Notes: a model not told the origin generated them from the sequence alone. DNA of 28,363 nucleotides from Halanaerobium sp041694515 (GCA_041694515.1 JASMSZ010000137.1:1-28363), one strand, 5' to 3'; counted from the stretch's first letter, positions 1 through 8,141 are shown. Translations and numbers: made by a program.

Positions 1-79
1 ATTCCTGGGAGGCTATTGCATTAAATATACTATTAAAGAGAATGAATTACTGTATACGGTTATATAAACATAGAAAGTC

Positions 80-108
80 TTGCTTTTTGTGTAAGCTCTA
101 TATATAAT
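80..108 (+). promoter_or_regulatory. Probable sigma-A promoter of amt-glnK
   Basis: TTGCTT at 80-85 and TATAAT at 103-108 are separated by exactly 17 bases, close to the housekeeping consensus. Transcription would start near 115, leaving a leader of about 37 bases before amt with a strong GAGGAGG ribosome site at 137-143. The rest of 1-151 is AT-rich. Short open stretches enter from the left edge, but I cannot assign them to a gene. Confidence 0.7.
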
Positions 109-151
109 TTACTCATAGTTAACACATACCTAACACGAGGAGGAAATTATT

Positions 152-1492
152 ATGAGTAGTAGAGTAATGAGAAGCAAGTTTATGAAAACAATTTTGATGA
201 CATTAACACTGGTGAGTTTATTTAGCGGTCTGGCTTTTGCCCAGAATGGACAGGCAGCAGCCAATGCAATCGCTATTGACACCATCTGGACTTTAATTGC
301 AGCTTTCCTTGTCTTTTTTATGCAGGCTGGATTTGCTATGGTTGAGGCTGGTTTTACCAGAGCCAAAAATGCTGGTAATATTATTATGAAAAACATGATG
401 GACTTTGCCTCAGGATCTTTAGTTTTCTGGGCTGTTGGTTTTGCCTTTATGTTTGGGCCTGGTAACAGTTTTATTGGAACTACAGGCTATTTTCTGCAGG
501 ATACATTTGCTAATTTAGGACTTGATATTCCGATTGCAGCCTTTTTTATCTTCCAGACAGTTTTTGCAGCAACAGCAGCAACAATTGTCTCCGGAGCCAT
601 GGCAGAAAGAACTAATTTTTCCGGTTACTTAGCCTACAGTGTCGTAATTACCGCATTTATATATCCTGTTGTTGGACACTGGATCTGGGGTGGCGGCTGG
701 TTAGCCGAGATGGGTATTGTCGATTTTGCCGGTTCAACTGTTGTCCACTCTGTTGGCGGCTGGGCTGCCTTAGCTGGTGCCATTGTTTTAGGACCCAGAA
801 TTGGTAAATATAATGAAGACGGCAGCGCCAATGCTCTCCCCGGACATAATCTTTTAATGGCAGCACTTGGTGTTTTCATTCTCTGGTTTGGCTGGTTTGG
901 ATTTAACCCCGGTTCTACTGTAGCAGGTACAGATTTATCCATCGCTACAATTGCTGTAACAACTAACCTGGCAGCAGCTGCAGGGGCAGTAATGGCAATG
1001 ATTGTCAGCTGGATTAAATATGGTAAGGCTGATGTAAGTATGACTTTAAACGGTGCTTTAGCCGGTCTGGTAGGTATTACTGCTGGTACAGCCAGTGTAG
1101 GTAATCTCTCCGCTGTTCTAATTGGAGGTATTGCAGGAATTATAGTTATTTATTCGGTTGAGTTTTTTGATAGATTACAGATTGATGATCCTGTTGGTGC
1201 TGTTTCTGTGCACGGTGTCTGTGGAGCCTTTGGTACAATTGCGGTTGGATTTTTTGCCACAGAAGGTGGACTTCTTTTTGGAGGCGGAATTAGTTTATTA
1301 ATCACTCAAATTATCGGAGTTGCAGCTGTTTTTGTCTGGGCCTTTGGACTTGGATTTGCCCTCTTTAAGGTAATCGATGCAGTTATTGGACTCAGAGTCT
1401 CCGAAGAAGATGAGATTGAAGGTCTTGATTACTCAGAACACGGTGCCGACTCCTATCCAGATTTTATGATAAATGTTAAGGCTGAAAAATAA
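152..1492 (+). CDS. amt: Ammonium transporter (Amt/AmtB family)
   Basis: This is a cytoplasmic-membrane channel for ammonium/ammonia uptake. The 446-residue product starts at an ATG eight bases after GAGGAGG. Residues 1-30 look like a signal peptide (basic start, hydrophobic core, AFA before QN), after which about eleven membrane helices follow, as in other Amt proteins. Family landmarks are visible: the FFIFQ segment near 131 (external Phe gate), GHWIWGGGW near 175-183, and the twin pore histidines at His199 (VVHSVGG) and His354 (SVHGVCGAFG). The C-terminal cytoplasmic tail begins near LRVSEEDE. A PII gene follows 39 bases downstream, the standard pairing in which GlnK blocks the transporter when nitrogen is plentiful. 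Identification is firm; substrate range beyond ammonium is not visible. Confidence 0.96.
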   Translation: MSSRVMRSKFMKTILMTLTLVSLFSGLAFAQNGQAAANAIAIDTIWTLIAAFLVFFMQAGFAMVEAGFTRAKNAGNIIMKNMMDFASGSLVFWAVGFAFMFGPGNSFIGTTGYFLQDTFANLGLDIPIAAFFIFQTVFAATAATIVSGAMAERTNFSGYLAYSVVITAFIYPVVGHWIWGGGWLAEMGIVDFAGSTVVHSVGGWAALAGAIVLGPRIGKYNEDGSANALPGHNLLMAALGVFILWFGWFGFNPGSTVAGTDLSIATIAVTTNLAAAAGAVMAMIVSWIKYGKADVSMTLNGALAGLVGITAGTASVGNLSAVLIGGIAGIIVIYSVEFFDRLQIDDPVGAVSVHGVCGAFGTIAVGFFATEGGLLFGGGISLLITQIIGVAAVFVWAFGLGFALFKVIDAVIGLRVSEEDEIEGLDYSEHGADSYPDFMINVKAEK

Positions 1493-1531
1493 GTTAAATT
1501 TCAAAATCCAAAACAGAGGTGGTGATATATT

Positions 1532-1870
1532 ATGAAAAGAATTGAAGCCATTATCAGACCAAACAAAACTGATAATTTAATTGATAGACTTGAAGCAATT
1601 GGAATTAGTGGATTAAATATTACAGAAATTAAGGGTTATGGTTCTCAAAAAGGTCATTCAGAAACCTATAGAGGTGTAACTTATAGAATTAGATTGCGTA
1701 AAAAAATCAAGGTTGAAATAATTGTCGAATATACTAAAGTTGATCAGATCATTGAAGCAATTAAAGAAGCAGTTCAGACTGGTGAAGTTGGAGATGGAAA
1801 GATATTTATCTCTGAGGTAGAAAATGCCATCAGAATTAGAACCGGTGAAGAAGGAACTGCAGCTCTTTAA
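1532..1870 (+). CDS. glnK: PII-family nitrogen regulator (GlnK/NrgB-like)
   Basis: This is a small trimeric signal protein that senses ATP/ADP and 2-oxoglutarate and, when encoded beside amt, usually gates that transporter. The 112-residue length is typical. Gln39, Lys58 and the T-loop tyrosines Tyr46 and Tyr51 are present, as is the B-loop TGEVGDGKIFI at 83-93, followed by a C-terminal RTGEEG segment. The T-loop core reads YRGVTY rather than the common YRGAEY and is followed by an unusually basic RIRLRKK, closer to the Bacillus NrgB type. The ribosome site AGGTGGTG lies just upstream, and the gene is almost certainly cotranscribed with amt. The symbol is inferred from context; glnB or nrgB would be equally defensible. 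Confidence 0.92.
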   Translation: MKRIEAIIRPNKTDNLIDRLEAIGISGLNITEIKGYGSQKGHSETYRGVTYRIRLRKKIKVEIIVEYTKVDQIIEAIKEAVQTGEVGDGKIFISEVENAIRIRTGEEGTAAL

Positions 1871-1925
1871 TTAAATTTGATAATATTATTAAACTATCAC
1901 ATAAATAATATTATACTATAAGAAA

Positions 1926-1969
1926 ACCCTGCCCGATTGATTTTCCTTCTCTCGGCAGGGTCTTTCTTT
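1926..1969 (+). terminator. Bidirectional intrinsic terminator after glnK
   Basis: ACCCTGCC (1926-1933) pairs with GGCAGGGT (1954-1961) and is followed by a T-rich CTTTCTTT on the plus strand. Read from the minus strand, the same stem is followed by TTTTCTT, so it could also stop leftward transcripts. It lies about 55 bases after the glnK stop, between convergent genes. Confidence 0.85.
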
Positions 1970-1970
1970 A

Positions 1971-2005
1971 CTGTATTACAGGTTGTCCGAAGGACATTTT
2001 GTTCT
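1971..2005 (+). repeat. 35-bp intergenic double-palindrome repeat, copy 1
   Basis: This contains the palindrome CTGTA-T-TACAG, then TGTCC-GAA-GGACA, then TTTTGTTCT. It matches 9178-9212 at 34 of 35 positions in the same orientation; the only difference is G1982 against A. It lies in the convergent gap, 134 bases beyond the stop of the GGDEF gene. Its function is unknown. Confidence 0.85.
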
Positions 2006-2058
2006 AATTTTTTGCTTCAATATTTTATTTGTTCATTTATATATTACTTCAAATATAT

Positions 2059-2087
2059 ATTACATCAAATAAACGTATAATTGTCAA
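2059..2087 (-). promoter_or_regulatory. Possible orphan promoter firing leftward
   Basis: On the minus strand, TTGACA (2082-2087) and TGTAAT (2059-2064) are 17 bases apart. The -35 is a perfect match; the -10 lacks the usually conserved second A. No gene lies to its left on this strand before the bidirectional terminator, so any transcript would be a short RNA of about 130 bases. AT-rich DNA yields such matches by chance, hence low confidence. Confidence 0.35.
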
Positions 2088-2138
2088 TTGAGTTAAAAAT
2101 ATTTTTGAGCAAATTATATGCCAGATATCCCGTTAAAA

Positions 2139-4037
2139 TTAGTCTGACATTAAATCTATAAATATCTCTGCCAGTACTGGATCAAACTGGCTCCCAGCAT
2201 TTTTCCTGATTTCTTTTAGGGCTTCTTTTTTAGCTACTGCTTTTTTGTAGATCTGATCTGTTGTCATTACATCATAGGCATCAACTATTGCAATTATTCT
2301 TGAGAGTAGGGGTATCTCTTCCTCTTTTAATCCCCGGGGATAACCGGCACCATCCCATCTTTCGTGATGTGATAAAACATCGTCAGAAATATGAGAAAAC
2401 TCCTCTGTAGCATTTAATATTCTGTGGCCAACTGCCGGGTGGGTTTTAATTTCTTTCCATTCAGCTTCTGTTAAGCTTCCCTTTTTATTTAAAAGCCTTT
2501 CGGGAATTACAGTTTTACCTATATCATGCAGCCTGGCAATCAGTGTTAATTTATTGATTTCATTTTGACTTAAGTCAATTTTCTCTGCCAGCTTTACGGC
2601 CAGATCTGCCATTCGATTTGAATGACTTGAGGTTTCCTGACTTTTTTCACTGAGAGTTTTTAAAAGTGTATTTAAAATATTACTTTTAATACTTCTGCTT
2701 TCAGTCAGTTTATTTTTATACATCTGAGATTCTGCTTCATCTAATATATCAAAAAAATCTTCATAATAATGTTTTTTGACCCCAGATCCCAGAGCTGCAG
2801 AAAGAGGTAATTTCTCTCCATCTTCAAATTCTAAAAATGTATTAGAAATTTTTTTATTAATTCTTTTAACTACCTTTTTTACAGCCTCGCTTCCTGTTTC
2901 CGGCAGTAAAATAACAAATTCGTCCCCTCCCCAGCGTGCAACCAAATCATTATCACGACAGCTATCTTTTAAAATCCCGGCCATTTTCTGTAAAAGCTTA
3001 TCCCCTTCATTATGACCATAAGTATCATTTACGAGTTTAAGACCATTTAAGTCTGCCATGATTAGTGCAATTGGAAGTTTATTTTCCTGATTTAAATTTT
3101 GAATTTTCTTTTCTAAATAGGAGCGATTATAAAGATCAGTTAAGCTATCATGATAACTGGCATATTTGATTTTTTCTTCACTTTTAATTTTATCAGTTAT
3201 ATCACTCTGAATTGAAACGATTCCTTCTTCATTATTGGGAAGAACTATTTTTCTTTCCTGAAGCCGAATGAATCTTTCCTCACCACTTTTGTTAGCAGAT
3301 GGCAGCTCATGGATCATTACTTCCCCACCCAGAATTCTTTTAATGTTTTCCCTTGCAGTTTCCTGATAATCTTTGGGTACTACTGTATCAAAAACTGTAT
3401 TATTTAAAAGTTTTTCTCTGGGATAACCAGTGATTTCTTTCATGGCCTTATTGACTTTTAAAATCTTCCCCTGTTTATCTTCTATCATTACTCCAACAGG
3501 TAAAATATCAATTAATTTCGAATAATACTCTCTTATATTATGATTTAAATAATTTTGATAAAAAATTTCAAGATTATTTTCTATTAAATCTTTAGTGAAC
3601 TGAAGCTGTTTTTTTACTGCTGCTCCAAATTCTCGATTCTGATTATCATGAATACAGATTGTCCCGAAAAGTTCGCCAGTAGGCCAGAAAATTGGCAAAC
3701 CTAAATATGATTTAAGTCCCAATTTTAGTTCTGGAGCATCCTTCCAGACCTGGTCTGCAGCAGCATTATTTATTTCTAATTTTTTTTGATCTTCAATAAC
3801 AGTCTGACAGTAGTAACCTGATAGTATTAATTTATCACCTTCAGAAAAAATATTTTTTCCATTCTCACTAACTTTTATTATTTTTAAAAAAGGCTTATCA
3901 TATTCTGTCAGCAGAGCATCTTTAGCAGCTGCTTTCTCTACCAGCAGTTCCAGAAGTTTCTGCCACTGTTCTGTAGTTTTTTCAGGAATTTTAATATCTT
4001 TTGACTTCATTTCTAATCTTTCCATAATATCATCCAT
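2139..4037 (-). CDS. GAF-PAS-GGDEF-HD-GYP cyclic-di-GMP protein
   Basis: This is a predicted soluble signalling protein of 632 residues with opposing cyclic-di-GMP activities. In order it has a GAF-like sensor (about 20-155), a PAS domain (about 170-285), a diguanylate cyclase domain (about 290-450) and an HD-GYP phosphodiesterase domain (about 455-632). The cyclase signature GGDEF is intact at 370-374, with a product-inhibition site RDND at 361-364 at the usual spacing. The phosphodiesterase side keeps HD at 504-505, HHE at 557-559 and GYP at 565-567. No membrane segment or signal peptide is apparent. The ATG start has GAGGT about ten bases upstream. It lies 50 bases after the ABC-F gene in the same direction. 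The signal sensed is unknown. Confidence 0.93.
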   Translation of the reverse strand: MDDIMERLEMKSKDIKIPEKTTEQWQKLLELLVEKAAAKDALLTEYDKPFLKIIKVSENGKNIFSEGDKLILSGYYCQTVIEDQKKLEINNAAADQVWKDAPELKLGLKSYLGLPIFWPTGELFGTICIHDNQNREFGAAVKKQLQFTKDLIENNLEIFYQNYLNHNIREYYSKLIDILPVGVMIEDKQGKILKVNKAMKEITGYPREKLLNNTVFDTVVPKDYQETARENIKRILGGEVMIHELPSANKSGEERFIRLQERKIVLPNNEEGIVSIQSDITDKIKSEEKIKYASYHDSLTDLYNRSYLEKKIQNLNQENKLPIALIMADLNGLKLVNDTYGHNEGDKLLQKMAGILKDSCRDNDLVARWGGDEFVILLPETGSEAVKKVVKRINKKISNTFLEFEDGEKLPLSAALGSGVKKHYYEDFFDILDEAESQMYKNKLTESRSIKSNILNTLLKTLSEKSQETSSHSNRMADLAVKLAEKIDLSQNEINKLTLIARLHDIGKTVIPERLLNKKGSLTEAEWKEIKTHPAVGHRILNATEEFSHISDDVLSHHERWDGAGYPRGLKEEEIPLLSRIIAIVDAYDVMTTDQIYKKAVAKKEALKEIRKNAGSQFDPVLAEIFIDLMSD

Positions 4038-4087
4038 GGTTTTTACCTCACATATTTAAAGTCCAGGTCAATTCCTCCACAATAATC

Positions 4088-6025
4088 TTAAACTATTTCT
4101 TCCCATTCCTGATACAAATCTTCTAATCTTTCACTTTTAGATTCATATTCAGCCTTTAATTCCTGTAGAAGTTCAAACTTATCTATATTTTTTTCAGCAG
4201 TCATTTCTTCCTCTAACTCTGATAATTTATTTTCCAGTTTTTCTATTTCAGTCTCGATTTCTTCCAGCCTTTTCTGTCTTCTCATTTGCCGGCTCCGGGC
4301 CTCTTTTTGAGCTTCATAATCAAGTTTACCTTCACTTTTTTCTTCCTGTTTCTCTTTTTCTAACTGGTCAGATTTTTCTTTTTTCTTTTTTTTCCTATAA
4401 TAACTGTAATCACCATAATATTTCTGCAATTTTTGATTTTCTAATTCATAAATAAAGTCCACAACTTTATCCAGAAAATAACGGTCATGAGATACAATTA
4501 AAACTGTACCCTGATATTCCTGCAGTGCTTCTTCCAGCACCTCGCGTGATGGTAGATCCAGATGATTTGTGGGCTCATCAAGAATTAAAAAGTTGTAATT
4601 TCCGCTCATCAGCTGCAGCAGTCTTAGCCGGCTTTTTTCTCCCCCACTTAACTGTTTTACCTTTTTAAATACATCTTCTCCGGTAAATAAAAAGGAAGCC
4701 AGCATATCCCTTGCCTCCGAATTTGTAACAGCTGTTTCCCGCTGGAGAGCAGTTATCAGGTCATCTTCGGGATTAAAACCCTCAAATTCCTGACGATAAT
4801 AAGCAGGATAGATATTGGTGCCAATTTTAACTCGGCCCTGATCAGAAGTTATTTCCCCCATTATAATTCTCAAAATTGTAGATTTACCGGTCCCATTATC
4901 ACCAATAATGGCAGCTTTATCACTCCGGTGCAGTTCAAAATTGACATCTTGAAAAAGCTTTAAATCTGCAAAACTTTTGCTCAAGTTGTCTACAAATAGA
5001 ACATCATCTCCACCCCTGATCTCAGCATCAAGCTCTAAATTCATTTTTCTGCCTTTAAGCCGGGGTTTTTCAATGCGATCAATTCTTTCTAACCTTTTCT
5101 CCATTGCTTTTGCTCTTTTAAACATTTTTTCGCTGTCCCGAGAGCGGCCCCAGATATATAGCTGTTCTATTGCATCTTCAAGTTCCTTAATCTTTTTCTG
5201 CTGATTTTTATATTCCCGCAGCCGCTGCTGATAACGTCTTTTTCGTTCTTTTTGATAATAACTGTAATTCCCGCTGTAATCTTCATTTTTTCCATTTTTG
5301 ATTTCTACAATTCTTTCGATTGTATTATCCAGAAAATATCTATCATGAGAAATAATTAAAAGACTGCCCTGATAAGAATTAAGATAATTTTCCAGCCATT
5401 CTACTGATTTTAAATCAAGATGATTTGTAGGTTCGTCCAAAAGAAGTAAATCCGGCTCCATTAAAAGCAGTTTGGACAGTCCAACTCTTGTTTTTTCGCC
5501 CCCACTTAACTGATCTAAAGTTTTTTCGTTTATTTCCGTCTCATCAAATCCCATACCGGCGGCTACCTGTCGAATTTTACTCTGATATTCATAGCCTATA
5601 CCTTTTTCAAATTTTTGCTGTAGAGTACTATATTCATGCATAGTTTTTTGCAGATCATTAGAATGAGCTTTAGAATCCCCGGCACGTTCGCCATGATGGG
5701 CAATTTTTTGTTCAAGACGCTGCATCTCTTTGATCTGTTCTTTAACTTTTTCAAATACTTTTTCTAATTCCTGGTAGATTGTTAGCTCAGATTTAAAATT
5801 AGGCAGCTGATCTAAATAACCCACCTCAATATCATTTCTAACCGAAACAGTACCTTCAGAGAAATGTTCCTGACCGGTGATTATCTTAAAAATTGTTGTT
5901 TTACCGGAGCCATTGGGCCCGATTAAAGCAACAGCTTCTCCCTGGTTTACATTTAAAGAAAAATCTTTAAGAATGGTCTCAATTCCATATTCTTTTTTGA
6001 GATTATTAATATTTAAAATAGCCAT
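4088..6025 (-). CDS. ABC-F family ATP-binding protein (YdiF/Uup-like)
   Basis: This is a cytoplasmic twin-ATPase of the ABC-F class, whose members act on the ribosome rather than in membrane transport. There are no membrane helices. The first nucleotide domain has GPNGSGKT (36-43), LSGGEKTR (173-180) and LLLDEPTNHLD (194-204). The second has GDNGTGKS (375-382), LSGGEKSR (459-466) and LILDEPTNHLD (480-490). Between them (about 255-330) lies a charged helical linker containing YIWGRSRDSEK, the region that contacts P-site tRNA in this family. A basic stretch at 543-550 leads to a C-terminal coiled coil (about 575-645). The 645-residue length fits YdiF-like housekeeping members. An antibiotic-resistance role is not excluded but nothing points to one. 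Only a weak ribosome site precedes the ATG. Confidence 0.93.
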   Translation of the reverse strand: MAILNINNLKKEYGIETILKDFSLNVNQGEAVALIGPNGSGKTTIFKIITGQEHFSEGTVSVRNDIEVGYLDQLPNFKSELTIYQELEKVFEKVKEQIKEMQRLEQKIAHHGERAGDSKAHSNDLQKTMHEYSTLQQKFEKGIGYEYQSKIRQVAAGMGFDETEINEKTLDQLSGGEKTRVGLSKLLLMEPDLLLLDEPTNHLDLKSVEWLENYLNSYQGSLLIISHDRYFLDNTIERIVEIKNGKNEDYSGNYSYYQKERKRRYQQRLREYKNQQKKIKELEDAIEQLYIWGRSRDSEKMFKRAKAMEKRLERIDRIEKPRLKGRKMNLELDAEIRGGDDVLFVDNLSKSFADLKLFQDVNFELHRSDKAAIIGDNGTGKSTILRIIMGEITSDQGRVKIGTNIYPAYYRQEFEGFNPEDDLITALQRETAVTNSEARDMLASFLFTGEDVFKKVKQLSGGEKSRLRLLQLMSGNYNFLILDEPTNHLDLPSREVLEEALQEYQGTVLIVSHDRYFLDKVVDFIYELENQKLQKYYGDYSYYRKKKKKEKSDQLEKEKQEEKSEGKLDYEAQKEARSRQMRRQKRLEEIETEIEKLENKLSELEEEMTAEKNIDKFELLQELKAEYESKSERLEDLYQEWEEIV

Positions 6026-6106
6026 TTTAAATCACACATTTCTTTTATCGTTATAATTCTTAAATTGCAATAATATAAGTAATCTAATTGTAATAAAGAA
6101 AGTAAT

Positions 6107-6317
6107 TTAATATAATTTTGGTTCAGCAATCTTTTTGCTATTTTTAAAAACTACAGCCAGAGTACCAGGACCTGCATGAGAACCGACAGCAGCTCCAATT
6201 CCGCTGATAAAAACTTCCTCAGATTTAAATTCAATTGCAGCTTTTGATTTTAAGGCATATTTTTCGTTCTGCGAATGAGTCAGAGCAATTATCTGTTATT
6301 ATTTTAACTTTTGACAT
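6107..6317 (-). pseudogene. Remnant of a DegV-family gene (internal deletion and frameshift)
   Basis: A good GGAGG ribosome site precedes an ATG (6315-6317) encoding MSKVKIITDN, the classic start of DegV fatty-acid-binding proteins. After about ten codons the matching frame shifts by one. The new frame (about 6287 down to 6107) reads as a DegV C-terminus, including the segment IGAAVGSHAGPGTLAVVF, and ends at TAA. DegV proteins are about 280 residues, so roughly 210 central codons are missing. The original frame runs into a stop after 28 codons. This is a dead gene produced by deletion; it fills most of the space between yhbY and the ABC-F gene. Confidence 0.82.
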
Positions 6318-6361
6318 AAAAATTCCTCCCTGTGAAACTCTCCCCCGGGTTTAATTGTTAT

Positions 6362-6649
6362 TTAAAGTTTAAAATCTGAATCTTCATCACGCTGACGAAA
6401 TAAAACTGCAATTCCACCGATAACTTGAACTACATCTGCACCGGCTGCTGTAGCAAGTTCCTCAGCTGCCGAACGAGTTTCCCTGCCTGTACTTTCTAAA
6501 ATTCTTACTTTTAAAAGCTCATGATCTTCCAGAGCTGCATCTAACTGCTCAATCACAGATTCAGTGATTCCATCTTTCCCAACGTGAACAATCGGATCCA
6601 GAGAATTTGCTTCCCCTCTGAGATAGCTTCTATTTTTTCCTGTTAACAT
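6362..6649 (-). CDS. yhbY: YhbY-family ribosome assembly RNA-binding protein
   Basis: This 95-residue, single-domain CRS1-YhbY protein has an IF3-C/KH-like fold that binds pre-ribosomal RNA during 50S assembly. The start LTGKNRSYLRGEANSLDPIVHVGKDG matches the family, and the segment VRILESTGRETRSAAEELA corresponds to the second half of the domain, followed by the strand VVQVIGGIAVLFR. AGGTGAT sits just upstream of the ATG. It follows obgE at 122 bases, the same association with ribosome-biogenesis genes seen in many Firmicutes, where it often lies near nadD and yqeK; those genes are not present here. Confidence 0.93.
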   Translation of the reverse strand: MLTGKNRSYLRGEANSLDPIVHVGKDGITESVIEQLDAALEDHELLKVRILESTGRETRSAAEELATAAGADVVQVIGGIAVLFRQRDEDSDFKL

Positions 6650-6771
6650 TATATCACCTGCTTTCCAATAAATAATTAATTATGATAAATATCAATAAAT
6701 TTTGACCCTCATCAGGGCAAGTCCACGAGCTTTGCCAGCAGACTTTAACTTCTATCACATTATAATTATAC

Positions 6772-8043
6772 TTATTCTACATAATCAAATTCTAAGGGAC
6801 CAATAACTACCGTGTTACCTTCTTTAACTCCTTCTTTTTCCATCATTTTATTTAAGCCATAGTGTTTTAAAACCCGCATTAATCTCTGGACAGCTGCATC
6901 ATTATTAAAATCAGTTTTCTCTAGATAAGAATCCAGCAAAGTGCCCTTTATTTCGTATTTTTCTTTATTCAATTTCTCTATATATAATTCATCAACAAAA
7001 TCAGGTTTGATTACTACCTCTTCTTCTTTTTCTATTTCTCTTTCGGGTAGTTCTTCCAGACGCTGCCCGAGATGATAAATCAGAGTCTGACATCCCTCGC
7101 CAGTTACTGCGGAAATCGGAAATACACTATAACCGCGGTCATTTAATTCTGATTTTAATTTTTCTATATTCTGTCTCCCTTCTTCCAGGTCAATTTTGTT
7201 TAAAGCTATAACCTGTTCTAAAGAAGCCAGATAATCATTATATTTGTTTAATTCATTATTGATCGTTTTAAAATCCTCAAGTGGATCTCTACCCTCAATT
7301 CCTGAGACATCAATTACATGGACTAAAATTCTTGTCCGCTCCAGGTGTTTTAAAAATTCATCTCCCAGACCTGTCCCCTGGTGTGCTCCTTCTATTATAC
7401 CAGGAATATCAGCCATAACAAAGGATTTATATTCTCCAAATTTAACAACACCTAAATTAGGATGTAGGGTAGTAAAATGGTAGGAATCAATTTTGGGTTT
7501 AGCATGTGAAACCTGAGAAATTAATGTTGATTTTCCTACATTAGGATAACCAACCAGTCCAACATCTGCCAGCACCTTTAACTCCAGTCTTACTTTTCGC
7601 AGCTCACCTTTGGCTCCATTTTCGGAAAATCTAGGGACCTTCCGGGTTGATTTTTTAAATCTAGCATTCCCTTTTCCACCTTTACCACCTTCAGCAATTA
7701 TATATTCATCTCCCGCCTCTTTTAAATCAGCAAGAAACTGCTCTGTATCTGAATCATAGACCATTGTTCCTGGCGGAACTTCAAGATAAAGGTCTTCACC
7801 GTTTTTACCGTGCATCTTTTTCCCCTGTCCATTTTCTCCCCGCTCAGCTTTATAAATATTATTATAGCGATAATCAGCCAGGGTGTTCATTCCTTCATCA
7901 ACTCGCAGAATAATGCTGCCACCATCTCCACCATCTCCACCATCAGGACCTCCCTGATCAATATATTTTTCGCGGCGGAAGCTGACAACACCATTACCAC
8001 CATCTCCGGCTTTAACTTTAAATTCTACTTCATCTATAAACAT
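6772..8043 (-). CDS. obgE: GTPase Obg (ObgE/CgtA)
   Basis: This is an essential GTPase involved in late 50S subunit assembly and the stress response. The 423-residue product has an N-terminal Obg fold (glycine-rich GDGGNG and GGPDGGDGGDGG), a G domain (GYPNVGKST P-loop, DIPGIIEGAH switch II, NKID specificity motif) and a C-terminal OCT domain (about the last 80 residues). I place the start at the ATG at 8041-8043, giving MFIDEVEFKVKAGDGG, because the family begins there and GGGGGTG lies seven bases upstream. An in-frame ATG at 8094 would add 17 untypical residues. It follows rpmA but is separated from it by a strong terminator, so it probably has its own promoter or depends on read-through. 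Confidence 0.96.
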   Translation of the reverse strand: MFIDEVEFKVKAGDGGNGVVSFRREKYIDQGGPDGGDGGDGGSIILRVDEGMNTLADYRYNNIYKAERGENGQGKKMHGKNGEDLYLEVPPGTMVYDSDTEQFLADLKEAGDEYIIAEGGKGGKGNARFKKSTRKVPRFSENGAKGELRKVRLELKVLADVGLVGYPNVGKSTLISQVSHAKPKIDSYHFTTLHPNLGVVKFGEYKSFVMADIPGIIEGAHQGTGLGDEFLKHLERTRILVHVIDVSGIEGRDPLEDFKTINNELNKYNDYLASLEQVIALNKIDLEEGRQNIEKLKSELNDRGYSVFPISAVTGEGCQTLIYHLGQRLEELPEREIEKEEEVVIKPDFVDELYIEKLNKEKYEIKGTLLDSYLEKTDFNNDAAVQRLMRVLKHYGLNKMMEKEGVKEGNTVVIGPLEFDYVE

Positions 8044-8141
8044 ATTTTTCACCCCCATTTCAAAATTTTTTATTACAAAATTTAATTTAAACAATTATAT
8101 ATCCTTATTTACAGAAAAAGATAGAAATGATTTCTAATATG

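Noticed and set aside
1..130. Possible 3' end of a gene entering from the left edge on the plus strand.
   Set aside because: All three frames give short unrecognisable peptides before a stop; none can be supported.
634..942. Two minus-strand frames opposite amt (634-942 and 657-866).
   Set aside because: Antisense to the highly conserved amt core; no start signal and no recognisable protein.
6026..6106. Promoter for the ABC-F gene.
   Set aside because: Only a weak TTTCTT / TATATT pair with an 18-base spacer in very AT-rich DNA; no better than chance.
6695..6720. CTGATGAG on the minus strand resembles the core of a hammerhead ribozyme.
   Set aside because: No GAAA core strand or third helix lies at the needed distance. 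The letters are part of the simple CCCT-GATG-AGGG hairpin.
8044..8141. Promoter for obgE between the rpmA terminator and its start.
   Set aside because: A TATAAT lies on the minus strand, but no acceptable -35 is found at 16-18 bases, so I do not list it.
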